From Maricaulis sp. (GTDB lineage: Bacteria > Pseudomonadota > Alphaproteobacteria > Caulobacterales > Maricaulaceae): a stretch of DNA of 36,199 nucleotides. A program made the translations under genes and the position numbers. Of this stretch, positions 27,335 to 34,835 are shown one piece after another (positions within the stretch are counted from its first letter, which is position 1; the number at the start of each line of letters is the position of its first letter). The notes under the pieces were generated by a model. The model worked only from the letters and a program-made list of their open reading frames with translations, was not told the DNA's origin and did no database searches. The stretch is from NCBI GenBank assembly GCA_017643585.1, contig JAEPND010000020.1, forward strand, positions 1 through 36,199, read 5' to 3'.

Positions 27335-27763
27335 ATGAGTCGTTCACATTCATCCGAGGCCCTCGACGCGGCCGAACGCCTGTGCCAGGAGCGAGGCGAA
27401 CGCCTGACGCCTATCCGGAAGCGCGTGCTCGAGCTCGTGCTGGGGTGGGATGGCCCGGTTAAAGCCTATGACCTGCTTGACGCCCTCAATCCGGAGTCCG
27501 GCACGGCCAAACCGCCAACGGTTTATCGCGCCCTGGATTTCCTGATGGGGCTGGGTCTGGTGCACAAGGTGGAGGCCTTGAATGCCTTTGTCGGCTGCAC
27601 CCACTCGCATGATGAGGGCGGTGCGGAATTGTATATCTGCAATAATTGCGGCTCGGTCAGGGAACGCCATGGCGCCGCTGTCTCCCACAACGCGCCGGAA
27701 GGCTTCAAGATTGAACGCTCGGTGATCGAGCACTTCGGCCACTGCGGAAACTGCAACCCCTAA
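27335..27763 (+). CDS. zur: Fur-family zinc-responsive repressor Zur
   Basis: The 142-residue Fur-superfamily regulator has an N-terminal winged helix (ERLTPIRKRVLELVL, then PPTVYRALDFLMGLGLVHKV) and a C-terminal dimerisation/metal domain. There are two CxxC pairs, CNNC and CGNC, which form the structural zinc site, and further His/Cys/Glu residues (GCTHSHDEGG, HFGHC) suit a sensory zinc site. Zur rather than Fur is favoured by the CxxC pairs, the CTHSH segment and the adjacent zinc-type TonB receptor. The start at 27335 gives a normal family N-terminus, though no strong ribosome-binding site precedes it; a longer frame from 27281 would run through the operator region. The thioesterase gene follows after 19 bases and may be co-transcribed. 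Confidence 0.87.
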   Translation: MSRSHSSEALDAAERLCQERGERLTPIRKRVLELVLGWDGPVKAYDLLDALNPESGTAKPPTVYRALDFLMGLGLVHKVEALNAFVGCTHSHDEGGAELYICNNCGSVRERHGAAVSHNAPEGFKIERSVIEHFGHCGNCNP

Positions 27764-27782
27764 ACGACAGGGAGCGCACGGC

Positions 27783-28706
27783 ATGATCGAGCTCTGGCGC
27801 GGCAATGCGAACGCCTGGGAATGCGACGAGCTGGGACATATGAATGTCCAGTTCTACCTGGCCAAGGCCAGTGAAGCCGTCGGCAATCTCGCCGCGCTCG
27901 CCGGGCTGGAAAATGTCTTCCGCTCCGACAACTACGCGACTTTGCTGGCGCGCTCCCTGCACATCAAGTTTCTCGCCGAGGCCCACCCGGGCGCACCGCT
28001 GGTGATCGCCGGCGGCATTACCGGTCATAATGAAACCCAGATGCAGGTCGAGCTGATCATGCGCCATGGTGGCTCGGGACGTGTCGCTGCAACATTCCGC
28101 CTGGCGCTGGACCATGTGTCGCCGAGAGAGGGGCGGACATTCAAATGGCCGGAACGCTTTCATCGCGCTGCCGAAACGCTGACATGTGCGGCTGATCCCG
28201 CCGCCGCGCCGCGTGGCGTGGTCGAGGATGAGCGCTCCCGCGATATCTCCCTGGCGCGCGCAGACGCGCTGGGTCTGGAACAGATCGGCATGGGCCGCTT
28301 TACCGGACAGGATATCGGCCCCTTTGACCGTATCCGCGCGGACGTGTTTCTCGGGCGGGTTTCCAACAGTGTGGTCAATTTTGTCGGCGCTTTCCCCGAG
28401 GAAGTGGCCTTTCACAAGGGCGAGCTGGACAGCCGCATTGGCAGTGCCCTGCTGGAAACCCGCATCCTCCCAAGGCGCTGGCCGCGCGAAGGCGACGGCT
28501 ATGTCATCCGCTCCGGTCTCAAATCGGTCGGGCCAAAAGTCCGCAACCTGGTTCACTGGGTGCTGGATCCGGCGACAGGCAAACCCTGGTGGACCATGGA
28601 AGGCGTCGCCGCCCCCATGGACCTTGATGCGCGCAAGCTGGTCGAGCCGAATGCTCATTTCAGAGCCCTACTGGACGCAGCAGTGGTCGAGGGCATCACC
28701 GCCTAG
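27783..28706 (+). CDS. Double hot-dog thioesterase-family protein
   Basis: This 307-residue cytosolic protein is built of two hot-dog halves. The first has WECDELGHMNVQFYLAKA, the 4-hydroxybenzoyl-CoA-thioesterase-like D-x-GHMN-x2-Y pattern. The second covers residues about 160-290 (RFTGQDIGPFDRIRADVFLG, then VHWVLDPATGKPW). Such proteins hydrolyse acyl-CoA thioesters, but the substrate is not evident. A GGAGCG lies before the ATG at 27783. It follows zur by 19 bases without a terminator, so it may share that transcript, although no zinc role is apparent. Confidence 0.8.
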   Translation: MIELWRGNANAWECDELGHMNVQFYLAKASEAVGNLAALAGLENVFRSDNYATLLARSLHIKFLAEAHPGAPLVIAGGITGHNETQMQVELIMRHGGSGRVAATFRLALDHVSPREGRTFKWPERFHRAAETLTCAADPAAAPRGVVEDERSRDISLARADALGLEQIGMGRFTGQDIGPFDRIRADVFLGRVSNSVVNFVGAFPEEVAFHKGELDSRIGSALLETRILPRRWPREGDGYVIRSGLKSVGPKVRNLVHWVLDPATGKPWWTMEGVAAPMDLDARKLVEPNAHFRALLDAAVVEGITA

Positions 28707-28780
28707 CGCTTGCCTCTGTGTGCGACCTCCTCCACTCTTGCGAAAAACAAGCGGGGCAGCCCCCGGGAAGGTCGACACCC

Positions 28781-30232
28781 ATGTATATCCGAGCCCTTCT
28801 GGCCTCCGGCATTCTGGCGCTGAGCGCCTGTGGCGCGCCCACCGCCGACGACATCCGCCCCCTGCGACAGAATATAGTGTTCGATGCCAACGAGGTTGCG
28901 CAGGATCTGTCGCAAGCCATCCAGTATCGCACCATTTCATCAGCTTTCGATCCGCGCGCCAGCTGGGAGGAGTTTGAAGGGTTCCGCGCTTTTCTGGCTC
29001 GACGCTTTCCCCGTATGCACGCCGCTCTGGATCCACAGGACCTCGGCGACGGCCAGCTGCTCTTCACCTGGGCGGGCAGCAATGAAGATGCGCAGCCCAT
29101 CGTCCTTCTGGCCCACCAGGACGTCGTGCCGATCGAACCGGGCACTGAGGATCAATGGAGTTATCCGCCTTTCGACGGAACCATAGCCGACGGATTTGTC
29201 TGGGGGCGCGGCACGCTGGACATGAAGGGGCACCTGATCGCCCTGCTGCACGCCGTGGAGCGCCATCTGGAGAACGGCACCCAACCGGAACGCACGATTT
29301 ATATTTCCCTCGGGCCCGACGAGGAAGTCGGTGGGGCGGGCGCCCGCCGGGCAGCGCAATACCTGGCGGACCGGGGCCAGCAAGCCTGGTTCGCGCTCGA
29401 TGAGGGCGGACTGACAGTGCTCGACAGCCCGATGACCAACGCGCCGGCCGCGATGATCGGTGTGGCCGAGAAAGGCTATATGACGGTCACGGTTACTGCC
29501 CGCGCGCGCGGCGGCCATTCCTCGACCCCGCCCCGCGCGACAGCGATCAGCCTGCTCGCCCAGGCGATCAATGCCATCGAGCAAGACCCTTTCGAACACT
29601 CTTTGAACGACGGCCCGACCCGCGCCATGCTGCAAGCCATGGCGCCGGAGATGGAGGGCATCGCCGGATTTGCAGCAGCCAATAACGGCATTTTCGGCCC
29701 CATGATCCGGGGTCAGTTGATGGAAGAGGATGCCGCTCGCGCGCTCATCGGGACAACGATCGCGCCGACCATAATCGAAGGCGGCGTCAAGGATAATGTC
29801 CTGCCCCAGGAAGCCACCGCGCATATCAATCTGCGCCTGCACCCGCGCGACACGGTAGAGAGTGCTCTCGCCCATCTGCGCGCATCGGTCCGGCATCTGG
29901 ATGGCATTACCATCGAAACTGACCAATGGGCGTCCAACGCACCGCCCGTCGCGGATTTCGAGGGCCCGGCCTGGCAACTGATTGCCGGAGCGGCGTCGGG
30001 CCAGGCGGAACCTGGCACACCCATGGTGCCCTTCATGGTCACGGGGGCGACCGATGTTCGTGCCTTCGCCGACACCGCGGACAATTTGTACCGCTATTCC
30101 CCGGCTCGCGCCGTCATGGCCGACGTGGCCCGCATCCATGGCGATGACGAGCGTATCGCGGTGGAAGACCTCGCGCGCATGTCCGGCTTCTTCTACACGG
30201 TGATTGCAGAGGCGAGCGCGGCTGGGGAGTAA
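28781..30232 (+). CDS. M20-family zinc metallopeptidase lipoprotein (carboxypeptidase S-like)
   Basis: The 483-residue product has a lipoprotein signal (LSAC, cysteine at 17) and an M20 catalytic core. VLLAHQDVVP gives H112 and D114, GRGTLDMKG gives the bridging D147, and PDEEVGGAGAR gives E181/E182. A dimerisation (lid) domain around 225-340 contains RGGHSSTPP. The long form with a YRYSPA tail resembles the CPS1/PM20D1 branch, which acts on peptides or N-acyl amino acids. It should act in the periplasm or at the outer membrane. The ATG at 28781 is preferred because it starts the signal peptide directly and has GGGAAGG upstream; an earlier ATG at 28718 adds a leader that breaks the signal. 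Confidence 0.88.
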   Translation: MYIRALLASGILALSACGAPTADDIRPLRQNIVFDANEVAQDLSQAIQYRTISSAFDPRASWEEFEGFRAFLARRFPRMHAALDPQDLGDGQLLFTWAGSNEDAQPIVLLAHQDVVPIEPGTEDQWSYPPFDGTIADGFVWGRGTLDMKGHLIALLHAVERHLENGTQPERTIYISLGPDEEVGGAGARRAAQYLADRGQQAWFALDEGGLTVLDSPMTNAPAAMIGVAEKGYMTVTVTARARGGHSSTPPRATAISLLAQAINAIEQDPFEHSLNDGPTRAMLQAMAPEMEGIAGFAAANNGIFGPMIRGQLMEEDAARALIGTTIAPTIIEGGVKDNVLPQEATAHINLRLHPRDTVESALAHLRASVRHLDGITIETDQWASNAPPVADFEGPAWQLIAGAASGQAEPGTPMVPFMVTGATDVRAFADTADNLYRYSPARAVMADVARIHGDDERIAVEDLARMSGFFYTVIAEASAAGE

Positions 30233-30268
30233 CCCAATCGCCACACCTGAGGACTTTCAATAACACCC

Positions 30269-30294
30269 CGCTTGTCGATTTCGCCCAACAAGCG
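30269..30294. repeat. Short inverted repeat in the gap before the ABC exporter
   Basis: CGCTTGT and ACAAGCG are separated by 12 bases, 37 bases after the M20 stop. No T-run follows. The 256-base gap (30233-30488) contains no gene that could be seen. Confidence 0.4.
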
Positions 30295-30465
30295 TAATCA
30301 GGCTGCCCAATTACAGGAGACGGTACCCGTGAAACTATCCATCTAACAACCGAGGGCGGCCCCGACGGCCCGCCATCGCACCAGGCGCCCCAGCTTAACA
30401 GCCGGTCCTCTGGTGATGTCTCCCGTCGACCCAAGCCCTGTTGTTATTTGAACGTATTCACGAGG

Positions 30466-30481
30466 CGAGCCCCCTGGCTCG
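30466..30481 (+). repeat. Hairpin immediately before the ABC exporter start codon
   Basis: CGAGCC-CCCT-GGCTCG is a perfect six-base GC-rich stem ending seven bases before the ATG at 30489. It occupies the position of the ribosome-binding site; no purine-rich Shine-Dalgarno element is present. Confidence 0.5.
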
Positions 30482-30488
30482 ATGACCG

Positions 30489-32351
30489 ATGTCGACTTCT
30501 GCTTTTGAGACCCCTGCCGAACAAACCGAAGACCTGATCGACGCGCGCGATCTGCATGATGACGTCCGTGAAGGCCTGTACGCCGATCCGGATGATGAGC
30601 CGCGGACGAAAAGCCTCTCCAATACCACCGTCATGGCCTATCTGGCCAAGCAATGGCGCCGCCGCCCCGTGCTGCTGGCCGGCATGATCTTCTTCATGGT
30701 TCTGGCCACGATCATGGAGCTGGTGATCCCGATTGCCGCCGGACGCCTGATCGACACGCTGTCGGCGGGCCCGGGCGTGGGCAATCCCTGGGACGCCTTC
30801 TCGCTCTATCTGGGTGTCGCCGTGGTGTTCTATGCCGTACGTCAGCTGGCTTCGCGCTGCGAAGTGCCCTTCTCCTCTGCCAACATGGCTGACATGACGA
30901 CGGAGGCGTTCGCCAAGGTTCAACGTTTCTCGCTGGACTGGCATGCCAACACCTTCGCCGGTTCGGTCGTACGCAAGATCACCCGAGGCATGTGGGCCTA
31001 TGACACGATCACCGTGCACATCTTCATGGGTATCGCGCCCTCGATCGGTGTGATGCTGGGCATTGCCGGCATGATGGCGTTCCGCTGGCCGCTGGTGGGC
31101 GGGATCGCCTTTGTCATCATGTGCGGTTTCATCGCCTCCTCCCTGCTGTTGAGCCGCTATTACATCCGCCCGCAGAACATCCGCTCGAACGCGCTGGACA
31201 GCGAGATCGGTGGTGCTCTGGCGGATACGATCGGCGGCATTGCCACGGTAAAGAGCTTTGGTGCGGAAACGCGCGAGGATGACCGCTTTCACGGCCTGGC
31301 CTGGCGCTGGCGTGAAGCGACCAAGAAAACCTGGCACCGCTTCGTCAATTCCTGGCTGGTCAATATCGTCACCGACCTGACCATGCAGGCCGCCCTGGTC
31401 GGGCTGCTGGTCTGGCAATGGTCACAAGGCAGCGCCAGTGCCGGTGATGTCGTCGCCGCGCTGACGGCTTACATGATCGTCTCGGGGTATATGCGCCGTT
31501 TTGGCGAACAGGTGCAGCAGGTCCAGCGTGGCCTCGACGAGATCCAGGACCTGGCCATCTTTGATGCGAGGGAAACCGAGGTGAGCGATCGTGCCGACGC
31601 CGGGGACTTCCAGCCGGACCAGGGCGAGATCCGCTTCGACAAGGTGGACTTCACCTATGCCGGACAGGATCGTCCGCTGTACACGGATTTCGACCTGGCC
31701 ATTCAGCCGGGCGAGAAAGTCGCCCTGGTGGGGCCGACGGGGTCGGGCAAGTCGACCTTCGTCAAACTGGTCCAGCGTCTCTATGACGTCAGCGATGGTG
31801 CGGTGCTGATCGATGGCCAGGATGTGCGTGCGGTGAAACAGGACAGCCTGCGTCGTCACATCGCCCTGGTGCCGCAGGATCCGGCGCTTTTTCACCGCTC
31901 GATCGCGGAGAACATCGCCTATGCCAATCCACAGGCTTCACCAGAAGATGTGGTAGCGGCGGCCAAGGCGGCCCATGCCCACGACTTCATCATGCGCCTG
32001 CCGCAGGGCTACCGCACCCTGGTCGGTGAGCGCGGGGTGAAACTCTCCGGTGGTGAACGCCAGCGTGTCGCCATTGCCCGGGCTATCCTCGCGGACGCCC
32101 CCATCTTGATCCTGGATGAGGCCACCTCGAGCCTGGACAATGAGACCGAGCGCGAGATCCAGTCGGCCATGAACACGGTGATGAAGGGTCGGACGACGAT
32201 CATCATCGCCCACCGCCTGTCGACCATTCGTGATGCAGACCGCATCCTGGTGTTCGAACAGGGCCGGATTGTGGAACAGGGTCAGCATGATAAGCTGGTG
32301 AAGCAGAGCAATGGCGTCTATGCGCGCCTGGCTGAACTTGCCTCCACCTAG
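30489..32351 (+). CDS. ABC exporter half-transporter (fused membrane and ATPase domains)
   Basis: The 620-residue inner-membrane protein has an acidic N-terminal tail (about 1-45), a six-helix exporter domain (about 55-340) and a nucleotide-binding domain. The latter has GPTGSGKST (Walker A, near 415), LVPQDPALF (Q-loop), LSGGERQRVA (signature), ILILDEATSSLD (Walker B) and IIIAHRLST (H-loop). It should work as a homodimer and pump a lipid, peptide or drug out of the cytosol, in the MsbA/multidrug exporter group. No partner gene suggests the substrate. The 73 bases to the next gene show no clear terminator, so the thioredoxin-fold gene may be co-transcribed. Confidence 0.92.
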   Translation: MSTSAFETPAEQTEDLIDARDLHDDVREGLYADPDDEPRTKSLSNTTVMAYLAKQWRRRPVLLAGMIFFMVLATIMELVIPIAAGRLIDTLSAGPGVGNPWDAFSLYLGVAVVFYAVRQLASRCEVPFSSANMADMTTEAFAKVQRFSLDWHANTFAGSVVRKITRGMWAYDTITVHIFMGIAPSIGVMLGIAGMMAFRWPLVGGIAFVIMCGFIASSLLLSRYYIRPQNIRSNALDSEIGGALADTIGGIATVKSFGAETREDDRFHGLAWRWREATKKTWHRFVNSWLVNIVTDLTMQAALVGLLVWQWSQGSASAGDVVAALTAYMIVSGYMRRFGEQVQQVQRGLDEIQDLAIFDARETEVSDRADAGDFQPDQGEIRFDKVDFTYAGQDRPLYTDFDLAIQPGEKVALVGPTGSGKSTFVKLVQRLYDVSDGAVLIDGQDVRAVKQDSLRRHIALVPQDPALFHRSIAENIAYANPQASPEDVVAAAKAAHAHDFIMRLPQGYRTLVGERGVKLSGGERQRVAIARAILADAPILILDEATSSLDNETEREIQSAMNTVMKGRTTIIIAHRLSTIRDADRILVFEQGRIVEQGQHDKLVKQSNGVYARLAELAST

Positions 32352-32424
32352 TTCACGGTGAGGTAACTGGATATGGACGCCGGGACGTGCTTTGATTTCC
32401 AACTCTGTTCGTTGGGAGACATGC

Positions 32425-33261
32425 ATGTCCCGGCTTCTCGCTGCCCTCACCGCATTCTGGCTTTTCATCCTTCCCGCACACGCGCTGGATGATGATCACC
32501 CGCGGCCCTTCGACGGCAATTACGACGCCATGGCGATTGTCGATGAGGCGATGGCCGAGGCCCTGGCCGAGAACAAGCGGCTGCTGCTGGTGCTGGGCGC
32601 GAACTGGTGCCATGACAGCCGCGGGCTGGCGCATCACTTCCAGGACGAGGAACTCGCGGCAACACTCGAGGCCCACTACATCACGCGCTATATCGATGTG
32701 GGTTGGCGCGATCGGAATAATGACGTGATGCTGCGCTTCGGTGTGTCGGCCGTCTACGGCACGCCCACCGTCTTCATTATCGACCCCACGGACGAACACC
32801 TCATCAATCGCGAGACGCGCAGCCTGTGGACCAGCGCGGCCTCCCGCTCGATCGAGGAAGCCCGTGAGTATTTCGCCGATTTTGCCCGTGGCGAAGCGGC
32901 GCTGGACCTGGTCGAAAGTTCGCTCGTCTATCAATCCCTGTTGATCGAGATCGAGGTTTTCGAGGCCGAGCAGGGCGAACGCCTGGCTGAAGCCTATGAG
33001 GATATCGGACGCTGGCGAGCGATGGACGAAGAGGACCGCCCCGAGGATTTCATGGATCTGGCCGGCGAAGTCGATACCTGGCGCAGCCGCATGAACCGCC
33101 AGTCGCGCCGTCTCTACCGCGAGGCCTATCGCGCAGTCGACGGGGCCCTGAGCGAGCTGGCCGGTGAAAGCGAAGTCACTGCCGCAACCGTTGCCCGGCT
33201 GGACCAGTCCAACCCGGACATCTCCCTGCGGTTCCAGCCCTTCGAAAGCGAGCGCTGGTAA
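32425..33261 (+). CDS. Exported thioredoxin-fold protein with a CxxS active site
   Basis: The 278-residue product has a Sec signal (cleavage near AHA, residue 20) and a thioredoxin-like domain in its first half. LLLVLGANWCHDSRG has C62 and, in place of the second cysteine, S65. The cis-proline is P114 in YGTPTVFIID. The second half (about 130-278) is an acidic helical domain with no recognised motif. A single-cysteine site cannot carry out ordinary dithiol oxidation or reduction; relatives with CxxS sites act as isomerase-like or substrate-binding proteins. GGGAG precedes the ATG at 32425; an earlier in-frame start at 32392 delays the signal. It may be served by the DsbD-like reductase in this window, but that is speculation. 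Confidence 0.8.
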   Translation: MSRLLAALTAFWLFILPAHALDDDHPRPFDGNYDAMAIVDEAMAEALAENKRLLLVLGANWCHDSRGLAHHFQDEELAATLEAHYITRYIDVGWRDRNNDVMLRFGVSAVYGTPTVFIIDPTDEHLINRETRSLWTSAASRSIEEAREYFADFARGEAALDLVESSLVYQSLLIEIEVFEAEQGERLAEAYEDIGRWRAMDEEDRPEDFMDLAGEVDTWRSRMNRQSRRLYREAYRAVDGALSELAGESEVTAATVARLDQSNPDISLRFQPFESERW

Positions 33262-33343
33262 CAATAATTTCCTACGCATTGATTTTGGCCCGCTTCGGCG
33301 CGAAAAGCGGCTTGAAACGCTGATCGCCCGAGGAGCCTCTATC

Positions 33344-34162
33344 ATGTCTGGAATTCCCTATTTCGAGATCCATTCCTTTGCCGCTCCGGGCGAGGCCTTT
33401 ACTGGCAATCCTGCCGGCGTCTGCCTGCTGGACGCTTTCCCGACCGACGACATCCTGCGCGGTATCGCAGCGTCCAATGCGCTGTCTGAAACCGCATTTG
33501 TCGTCCCGCGGGGACATGATGAATGGTATCTGCGCTGGTTCACCCCCACCGTCGAAGTGGACCTGTGCGGCCACGCCACCTTCGCGGCAGGCGCTGTCTT
33601 GCTGGCGGCCGGCCAGGTCAAGGGGGACACCGCGCGGTTCCAGACGCGCTCCGGCCGGCTGGACGTCCGCCGGGATGGCAACCAACTGGCCATGGACCTG
33701 CCCGCCATCGGGTTCAAACCGGGCCGGCACGCGCCGGCGCTGGAAGCGGCGCTTGGTCTGCAGGGAACGCCGGAGGAGGTGCTGGACGTCAATCGCATTC
33801 ATGGCGCGGGATACCAGATGTGGGTCGTGGGGGACGAGACGCTGGTGCGCAGCGCCGAACCCGATCATGGCCTTTTGCGCAAGCTCAATACCAATGTCAT
33901 CCTGACGGCCCCGGGCGGTATGGGGCTGGATTTCGTGTCGCGTTTCTTTGCCCCGGCTTCGGGCGTTGACGAAGATCCGGTGACCGGTTCCGCGCACTGC
34001 ACGCTGGCGCCCTACTGGGGCGCACGCCTGGGCAAGACGCGGATGAAGGCCCGCCAGATCGGGCCCCGCCCCGGCGCGCTGGAGGTCAAGACACACGAAG
34101 AGCGCGTGACCCTGTATGGCCACGCGCCCCGCTTCCTGTCCGGAGAGATTACACTCCCGTAG
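33344..34162 (+). CDS. PhzF-family isomerase/epimerase-like protein
   Basis: The 272-residue cytosolic protein has the diaminopimelate-epimerase fold of the PhzF family. FTGNPAGVCLL, the catalytic-type glutamate E49 in LSETAFVV, LRWFTPTVEVDLCGHATFAAG, and EDPVTGSAHC are all characteristic. PhzF itself isomerises a phenazine precursor, but most relatives have unknown substrates and no phenazine genes are seen here. The ATG at 33344 has GAGGAG upstream and gives the usual N-terminus. It converges on the small Arg/Tyr-rich protein gene, with 11 bases between the stops. Confidence 0.9.
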   Translation: MSGIPYFEIHSFAAPGEAFTGNPAGVCLLDAFPTDDILRGIAASNALSETAFVVPRGHDEWYLRWFTPTVEVDLCGHATFAAGAVLLAAGQVKGDTARFQTRSGRLDVRRDGNQLAMDLPAIGFKPGRHAPALEAALGLQGTPEEVLDVNRIHGAGYQMWVVGDETLVRSAEPDHGLLRKLNTNVILTAPGGMGLDFVSRFFAPASGVDEDPVTGSAHCTLAPYWGARLGKTRMKARQIGPRPGALEVKTHEERVTLYGHAPRFLSGEITLP

Positions 34163-34173
34163 CTGTCGCTGGA

Positions 34174-34644
34174 TCAGTAGCGATATCCACGGTGGTTGTT
34201 GTAACGGCTGTTGCGGTAGCCGTGACGATCCCGGTATCCCCGGCCACGATCACGATAGCCCCGGCGGCCGCGTTCGATGACCACGTCGATCTGGCGCAGG
34301 TCACCCCGACGCGTCTCGCGATAGAAATTGCCGTGGCGGCGATAGACAATGCCGGGTGAACCCAGGCGTCCACCTGAACCGCGCTCGATACCGTTACGGC
34401 GCTCCCAGCGATCGGGAACATACGTCCAGGCCCGGCGCGGGCAGTCGATGACGCGGCGATCGCGTCGATCTTCGCGTCGATCCGCCCAACCGTCATCATA
34501 ACGGCGATCACGGCGATCCTCGCGCAGATCGGGGCAGGCACGGGCGTTCAGATACCAGGTGCCCGCAGAAGCGGTTCCCGAAATACCGACCGTACCCAGA
34601 CCCGCCAGAAAGGCCGCTGCGAGTGCGCTCTTGAAGAATGACAT
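34174..34644 (-). CDS. Small exported Arg/Tyr/Gly-rich protein of unknown function
   Basis: The 156-residue product has a Sec signal (cleavage near TASA, residue 27). The mature part is extremely rich in arginine and aspartate (LREDRRDRRYDDGWADRRED). It has two cysteines (ARACPDL and VIDCPRR) and a C-terminal tail of RGYRDR/HGYRN-type repeats rich in Gly, Tyr and Arg. Such a tail suggests binding to nucleic acid, polysaccharide or other anionic surfaces, but no domain was recognised. Codon-level repetition of CGC/GAT triplets underlies the tail. The gene is divergent from the trypsin-like protease across 191 bases in which no further gene was seen. Confidence 0.75.
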   Translation of the reverse strand: MSFFKSALAAAFLAGLGTVGISGTASAGTWYLNARACPDLREDRRDRRYDDGWADRREDRRDRRVIDCPRRAWTYVPDRWERRNGIERGSGGRLGSPGIVYRRHGNFYRETRRGDLRQIDVVIERGRRGYRDRGRGYRDRHGYRNSRYNNHRGYRY

Positions 34645-34835
34645 GGCTTACTCCTTTGCCTGAGGTGGCCGTCTCCGGCCGGTGTAGGAGCAGCTAACAC
34701 CAGGGCGTCTGAGCGTGCGTTGAATGCCGGGTTCAGCTTGGGGTCATCTAGCTGAACGGATACTCTGTCGCGTGAGAGCCTTTGTTTTGCCTGATATACA
34801 GGGCAAACTGAGCGTAGAAATCGAGGGGAGTTTCG

